A stretch of 64,000 nt of DNA, from the NCBI GenBank assembly GCA_022376515.1, contig WTXI01000141.1:1-64000 (forward strand), read 5' to 3'. Shown piece by piece: positions 59,163-64,000 of this stretch. Made by a program: the position numbers and the translations under genes. Positions within the stretch are counted from its first letter, which is position 1; the number at the start of each line of letters is the position of its first letter. The notes under the pieces are model-generated. The model did not search any database and was not told the origin of the DNA. It saw only the letters and a program-made list of their open reading frames with translations. Source of the DNA: Lactifluus volemus. Lineage: Eukaryota; Basidiomycota; Agaricomycetes; Russulales; Russulaceae.

Positions 59163-61810
59163 TCATGGTGAGCCATTCAGGGTAGGGTGAAGGAAAGACG
59201 AGTGCTGCGTTGGCGACGCCAGCCTCTCAGGGAGGAAGAGCGGTACAGTCGGGATCAACTCGAAGATGTGCTGTCCCGTACCACGAGCAGGTCCGCCTGA
59301 ACCAGGGCGCCCTTGTGGTACGTCTTCTGCGCGCATGACCCCATGCACCCGCGCCTCTTGTCATGGTGCCTCTTCCCAGCATCCATTGGGGCCCGGCGCA
59401 GGGAGTGGTAATGACGCCCCGCGCCCATCCCAAATGGATCGCAAGTCAAGACCTGGAATAATCTGGCACAGTCGTCCAGTTCAACATGTCACACTTCGAT
59501 GTGAGCGCGAGTCGAAGATGAGGATGTATGGAGGGTGCCATGCGACGTGCTCTGCGGTACCCTCCCACTCGATCGTACCCTTCGTGCGACTTGGGTCACC
59601 ATGTCGATTCACATACAACCCGAATTCTGCGAAGAGAGATGAGCATCAAGAGAGGAAGCGAAAGTACATGAAGAATTATCGTAGCACAGCAGGAACTGGT
59701 TCTCGCTAGACCGGAACATACCCATTGGACGACATGACTCGTATCGTTTAGCGAGCTTCTCGTGACGAGGATCGTCACGTTGTGGAATAGTTACGCTCTT
59801 GAAACTGCAGATAACGGATCAGACATGAAACGCGTAAATGAGGTACGAAGAGAGAACGACTGACTCGGAGAGATCCATGATCTCGAAGCCCTTTGTGCAG
59901 AGAATGGCGATCCTCGCTTTCAAGAAGATGAGGTCATACGATTCTGACGGGAGGAAGAAGTCCTGTCAAGTGGTGTCAACAGTGGGGTTCGTTCCCGGAG
60001 GTCGGAGTACGTATACGTACTCGGTAGACTCGGAACCACTCTGAGCGAGGTTGGCGCCAGCCAAGTCGGGAGCTGAGAGATACCGAAGCTTTTGTTCTCT
60101 CGTTGATTGCCAACAACGGGCTCGAGTACGCGGAAGTCACTATCGAGCTAACCGCCACGTGAGATCGACTGAGGTGACAACTAGGAGAGAACTTTACCCC
60201 TTTCTTCTTCATGTAAATGACAAGGGTGTGTCCTCCGAAACTCCCAACGACTATTTGGAGATGAAGGTACGAGTGCCTCAATATGGTATGGAAAAAGCGA
60301 CTGAAAAAAATAATAATCGAATTTAACAAATAAAAATCCGAGGTAGGTAAAATAGAAAGGGTCTTTTCCCCTTTCACCTTATCGGTAAGAACGAGGAAAA
60401 TTCCGAAGTCTTCTAACATCGCACATCGCGTAACCATCTTGAGGTGCAACGCCCGGCGCATGGCTGCAAGGCGGTTTGAGCTTACAGAACGGCATCACGG
60501 CAACTCGAAAAAAAACACCCTCACATCGAGAATCGTGCCGGTAACCGATCCAGACACCCTCCGCGCAACCGACCGCGACGAGAGCGTGGCCATCAGCGGT
60601 AGCTAGAAACGAGCAAATTTAGCAACCATGGTTTTTGTCCAAGCCGAGGCTTGCTTACTAAACGGCACGGAGCAGGTGACCTTCCCAGTAAACGCAATCT
60701 CTGTATTCCACGACTGATTCCCCGGTGGCGAGAGCATAGACGGGACAACAAAGGGTGTCCGAGCTGAGCGTCTCGACTTCGAACACCTTGTTCGACTCCT
60801 GCACGACCTTGCGCAACTCAATCGCTTCCTGAAGCTTCTCCTTCCAATAGGATCGTGCCTGAGTCGACTCGGCGTACACAGTGTACAGCCCTCCGAGTCG
60901 GCCAGTGTGCAGTATCGTGCAGGGGTACACGGCGCGGGAGTCGGTCACAGGTTCCGAGTTGACACCTGGGGTGTTTACTTGTGCTGCATCGCCCTTACCC
61001 CCGCCAAATCCACGGAGCAGGCCAATGCCACGCTGTGTGGGGGAGTCGGTAAAGTTTGCAAGGGTCAGCAAATCCAGCGGAATAGGCTGGATTATAAAGT
61101 CAGCTTCAGCCACGCAGATACTCGGCGGTTGACGTGCCAGTGGTACTTTGTAATCCCATCCTTCTCTTTCAACTTTCTCATCACCACTGTGCCGCAATCA
61201 CAATTAGCAACCATAGTGCCACGTCTCTCTCCCCTTCTTTGTTGGACTTACAGTGATTGTCGAACAACAGAACAAACAGTTCGCTCCATCCACTCCATTC
61301 GAAACCCGTATCCGGCTGACGTAGGAGTTTTCCTGTGTAAATAAGCGACCGATTCTCGGCCAACAAATCCATATCCTACAACAGACAGTTTCTCACCTGG
61401 TTGACGCGAGTTGGGAAGGACAGACTACTCACCACCACCTCGCCGGGCTTGAACACCAAATTCGAATTGTACAGCCACAACTCGACTTTCTGATTCGCGG
61501 ACGTGACGCCCGGTTCCGTTTCCTTGAGCAGCGACTTGATCACTTCGATGAGCTGAGGAATGCTCTCGTGGTCCTCGTGACCCTCGGTGCTGGCTTCCAT
61601 TATGCCCTTCAGCAAGAGCTCGTACCGCGTGAGACGTGGGACCGGCCGGTTCACAAAGTTGTTCATGTCGAGGCGGTTTACATCCGGATGACGCGTACAT
61701 TGCTGTAGGCAAAACCCAAAAAAAAAAAGCATGACTCCATACGCACACGGAGGCCATGAAAGCGAAACACGAACCTCCACAAATTCTTTGAATGCTGAGT
61801 GCTAAAAGTC
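59163..61810 (-). pseudogene. ROM2-like RhoGEF 3' part (DH-PH-CNH), copy after NLR5
   Basis: Best-preserved RhoGEF piece. The minus strand shows HSAFKEFVE, then after an intron QCTRHPDVNRLDMNNF, NRPVPRLTRYELLLKG, KETEPGVTSANQKVELWLYN, the PH start DLLAENRSLIYTGKLLRQPD and GFEWSGWSELFVLLFDN, then IPLDLLTLANF, ESTQARSYWKEKLQEAI and KVFEVETLSSDT. CNH follows to the stop at 59163. A one-base gain near 60753 (AAAGGGTGTCC) breaks the frame after SSDT, and CNH shares the loss of about 55 bp near 60245 with the copy after NLR1. All sequence before the late DH domain is missing. Convergent with NLR5. Confidence 0.77.
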
Positions 61811-63638
61811 CCAGCGACTGCCAGGTAGCAGCATTATGTGACGCGCGATGCTGATACTCAGGGGGGTGTCGGGATGGGACCAGTCTGGATCCGGTGAACA
61901 TGAGAAAATGACCTTGAAGATGGCTTCAGATGCGCTCGATCATGTTCTGAAGCCAGTGTGGTAGAGTGATAGCATGCACGGATCCTGCGGTTGGTTCGCT
62001 TAGTCATTACTCGAACCTCGCCCTTGCCCATCCTCGCTCTCGGTTTTCCGTTTTCCTCAATGCGATCTCACAGCCACTGAGGCTCAGTACCGTCAACATG
62101 GTCATTGGAATCACTTCCTCCAAGATCAGGAGGCACGAGTAGGGAGTGTCCACGAAGGCTGGGATCGCCCACCTGGTGCCCACGCCTGTCCCCATCCCCA
62201 TCTCACCCCCGCCTATGCTCGCCTGCCCTGACTCATTCGTTTGTCCGTGTCTACATGTATGTCCACCCCTGCTGTTGACACCCGCCTTTCCCAACTTGTC
62301 CATCCCTGCCCGCCTGCTAACACCCGCCTGCCAGCAGTGCCCAGCACCCTCCCGTGACTCCCATCGATGCTCCGACAGTGACATGAATCAGCCATTGGAG
62401 CGTGCAAACTCGTATCACATTCAAGAGTCACCACTAGCAGTCGTATCTCACATCAAACACCGCCCGGGCGGCACACAGACACCATCACGAACTCGCAACT
62501 GTTCCGACCAATGCTCGCTTACCGAGCTCGAGCCTCACGCCAGTCGCTCCATGCAAGACATTAGGCACAACGGATGCAACAACTCCACGAGGTCAGCGAT
62601 GATGGGTCAGGGACGGATGGCGAACGGAAGAAAAGGGGCGAGGATAGCATACGCGGCGTTTCAAAGGTATCAGTTGGATTGTCGAAAACGAGCTAATCGA
62701 ATCCGAGCGACGAGGGCAAAACAACGAGTGGATGTTGATCAGAACGAGAAGCCGGTAATTGTAATCCACCTCCGAATTCTAGTTTAAGGAATGTCAGTGC
62801 TGGAAATGGCCCCTGCATCATAGAAGTGTTGGACATTCGAGATCATGTTATCACTGAAGAGGACTCTCCATTTCCTTGTCCGTATCTCTGACTCGTTTTA
62901 GCATTGGATTCAAGATACAATTCAGGATATCTACGGGGGGTGACGCGTGGGGGATCAACAGTTCCTAGCGGCGACACACCAAGTCCTTGTCGCATGGAGT
63001 GTGGGCACTCCCTTGGTGAACGAATCCCAGGCCTTAGTTCCTTGTCTTAGTAGTACCTCAGTTCGAGTTGTATTCACAGTATTATATATTGTAATTAAAA
63101 GTTTGCGTGCCGCGTGCGCAAGGGTCTGAGTACAGTAGTAGAAGAGCGAAACGCATTTGGAAGGAGGGGGTCCTCAATCTCCCCTTAGGCCAGATTGCCT
63201 CTAGGCGCAACTTGAAGACTCCGATAATAAATATATGATAGTATTCCGGTACAGTATCCAACACCTAGAACGCCTGGCTCCTAGAAAGCAACTCGAGTCG
63301 TGCCCAAGCGCCTGCGTAGCAAGGGAATCTCGCCATGGTCTTCGCGCCATACCTCTAGCAACTTTTTGAGGATGAACCATCTAGCGCCTGTCTGTCTTGC
63401 GGACGGGGGAGAATGCGCAGAATGTTTGACGGACGAAGTGGGTGGTTTTCGGGATTGACCGCCAAATGCCTTGAGATACGCTCACAGACCGATCATAACT
63501 GAGTCAATTATGAGATGTGGATACTCTAGACTCTAGAAGAGGTGTGACAGCACCAAGCTTAATGCCACGCCACATTGTGTTTGTTCCAATCAGGAAGTTG
63601 TCGACACGTTGTTGCCTCAACCTCTCACCTCAACTACG
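61794..63638. repeat. Block U, copy 5 (upstream of NLR6)
   Basis: Shared upstream block with the Pro-rich patch (about 62160-62340), a shortened Lys/Arg-rich patch, the VPFPALTFLKLEF-like F-box/LRR relic trace near 62780-62810 (minus) and AT-rich AATATATGATAG near 63230. Closest to copy 4. No intact gene. Confidence 0.58.
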
Positions 63639-64000
63639 ATGACTCTTGCACAACCAGATTCGTATGACAATTACATTCCATCTCGCTCAATATTAAACAT
63701 TACTACAGTCAAGGTCTTCCAAACCCCGGAATACGGTACATCGGTCACTTCCATTTAATTGTCGTTTTTGCTCACATAATTGCCTTTGACCAGTGCTCAG
63801 GTCATCGAAACTCAACGAAACTTTCCCCCCCTCGAGGTGACTGGTACGTATATTAGTGATCCCACTGAGATGTGTCCTAAGCCTATTTCCCCTGTCAGTC
63901 CTCAGGGCGCACAATCTTCCTCGTCTCAAGACCGTCTTTGGGAAGAAAAGACGGTTTTACGTCACTATGACCAACGAGGCGAGCACATGGCAGACACGAC
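63639..64000 (+). CDS. NLR6: first exons of a sixth C2-NACHT-WD40 gene, cut by window edge
   Basis: Exons 63639-63713, 63801-63843 and 63899 onward match NLR5. Exon 1 has the shorter 75-nt form and exon 2 is in frame (RNFPPLEVTV joining to [20 protein letters not shown]), giving the start of the C2-like domain. No lesion in the visible part. The rest lies beyond the window. Confidence 0.8.

Larger units (their letters stand above)
3415..64000. repeat. Tandem segmental array of NLR units (about 10.5-11.4 kb per unit)
   Basis: The same ordered blocks recur: U, NLR, 3' intergenic, RhoGEF piece, with or without SDA1 and X. Block U starts near 6438, 17015, 28760, 39929, 51117 and 61794. NLR start codons lie at 8154, 18626, 30074, 42420, 53054 and 63639. 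Distances between equivalent points in exon 3 of successive NLRs are about 10.5, 11.5, 12.3, 10.6 and 10.6 kb; the 12.3 kb value includes a solo LTR. All NLRs point the same way, so this is head-to-tail duplication. The array continues past the right edge. Confidence 0.93.

Overview
The window looks like nuclear DNA of an agaricomycete (mushroom-forming) basidiomycete. Introns are short (about 50-90 nt) with GT..AG ends. The dominant genes are NLR-type STAND proteins (NACHT plus WD40) whose repeat style is typical of Agaricomycetes, and the neighbouring debris matches fungal housekeeping genes (ribosome-biogenesis factor SDA1 and a ROM2-like Rho1 exchange factor). No bacterial, organellar, tRNA or rRNA features were seen. 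The genus cannot be told from the sequence.

Layout. Positions 1-2800 are the left flank: a KOW-motif gene (+, cut by the window edge) converging on a GRF-zinc-finger-like gene (-). From about 3.4 kb to the right edge the window is one tandem segmental array. Five complete NLR genes (starts 8154, 18626, 30074, 42420, 53054) and the beginning of a sixth (63639) all lie on the + strand, repeating every 10.5-11.4 kb (12.3 kb where a 905-bp solo LTR is inserted). Before each NLR is a shared block of about 1.3-2 kb (block U) with promoter sequence and degraded gene pieces. After each NLR, on the opposite strand, is the 3' part of a RhoGEF gene. Intervals come in two kinds. Type A (after NLR1, NLR4, NLR5) carries a DH-PH-CNH portion of the RhoGEF. 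Type B (after NLR2, NLR3) carries a CNH piece fused to an SDA1 3' fragment, then a second RhoGEF 3' end and a block X. The array begins at 3415 with the longest SDA1 fragment.

Gene model. Comparing units gave an 11-exon model that is open throughout in unit 3: a 1687-residue protein with an N-terminal C2-like domain, a helical linker, NACHT (Walker A and B intact), a helical/winged-helix region, 14 WD40 repeats (two seven-bladed propellers) and a conserved C-terminal cap. The other units carry small indels: seven in unit 1 that sum to -6 and never close the frame, roughly two dozen single-base losses in unit 2, one in unit 4 and two poly-C losses in unit 5. Either the array is decaying around one intact master copy, or the consensus of near-identical repeats is imperfect.

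Inferred history. SDA1(+) and RhoGEF(-) were probably convergent neighbours. NLR genes came to lie between them, and tandem duplication (junction SDA1 intron to RhoGEF intron) copied pieces of both with each NLR. The NLR is presumably a cytosolic immune or self/non-self receptor; no partner effector gene was identified.
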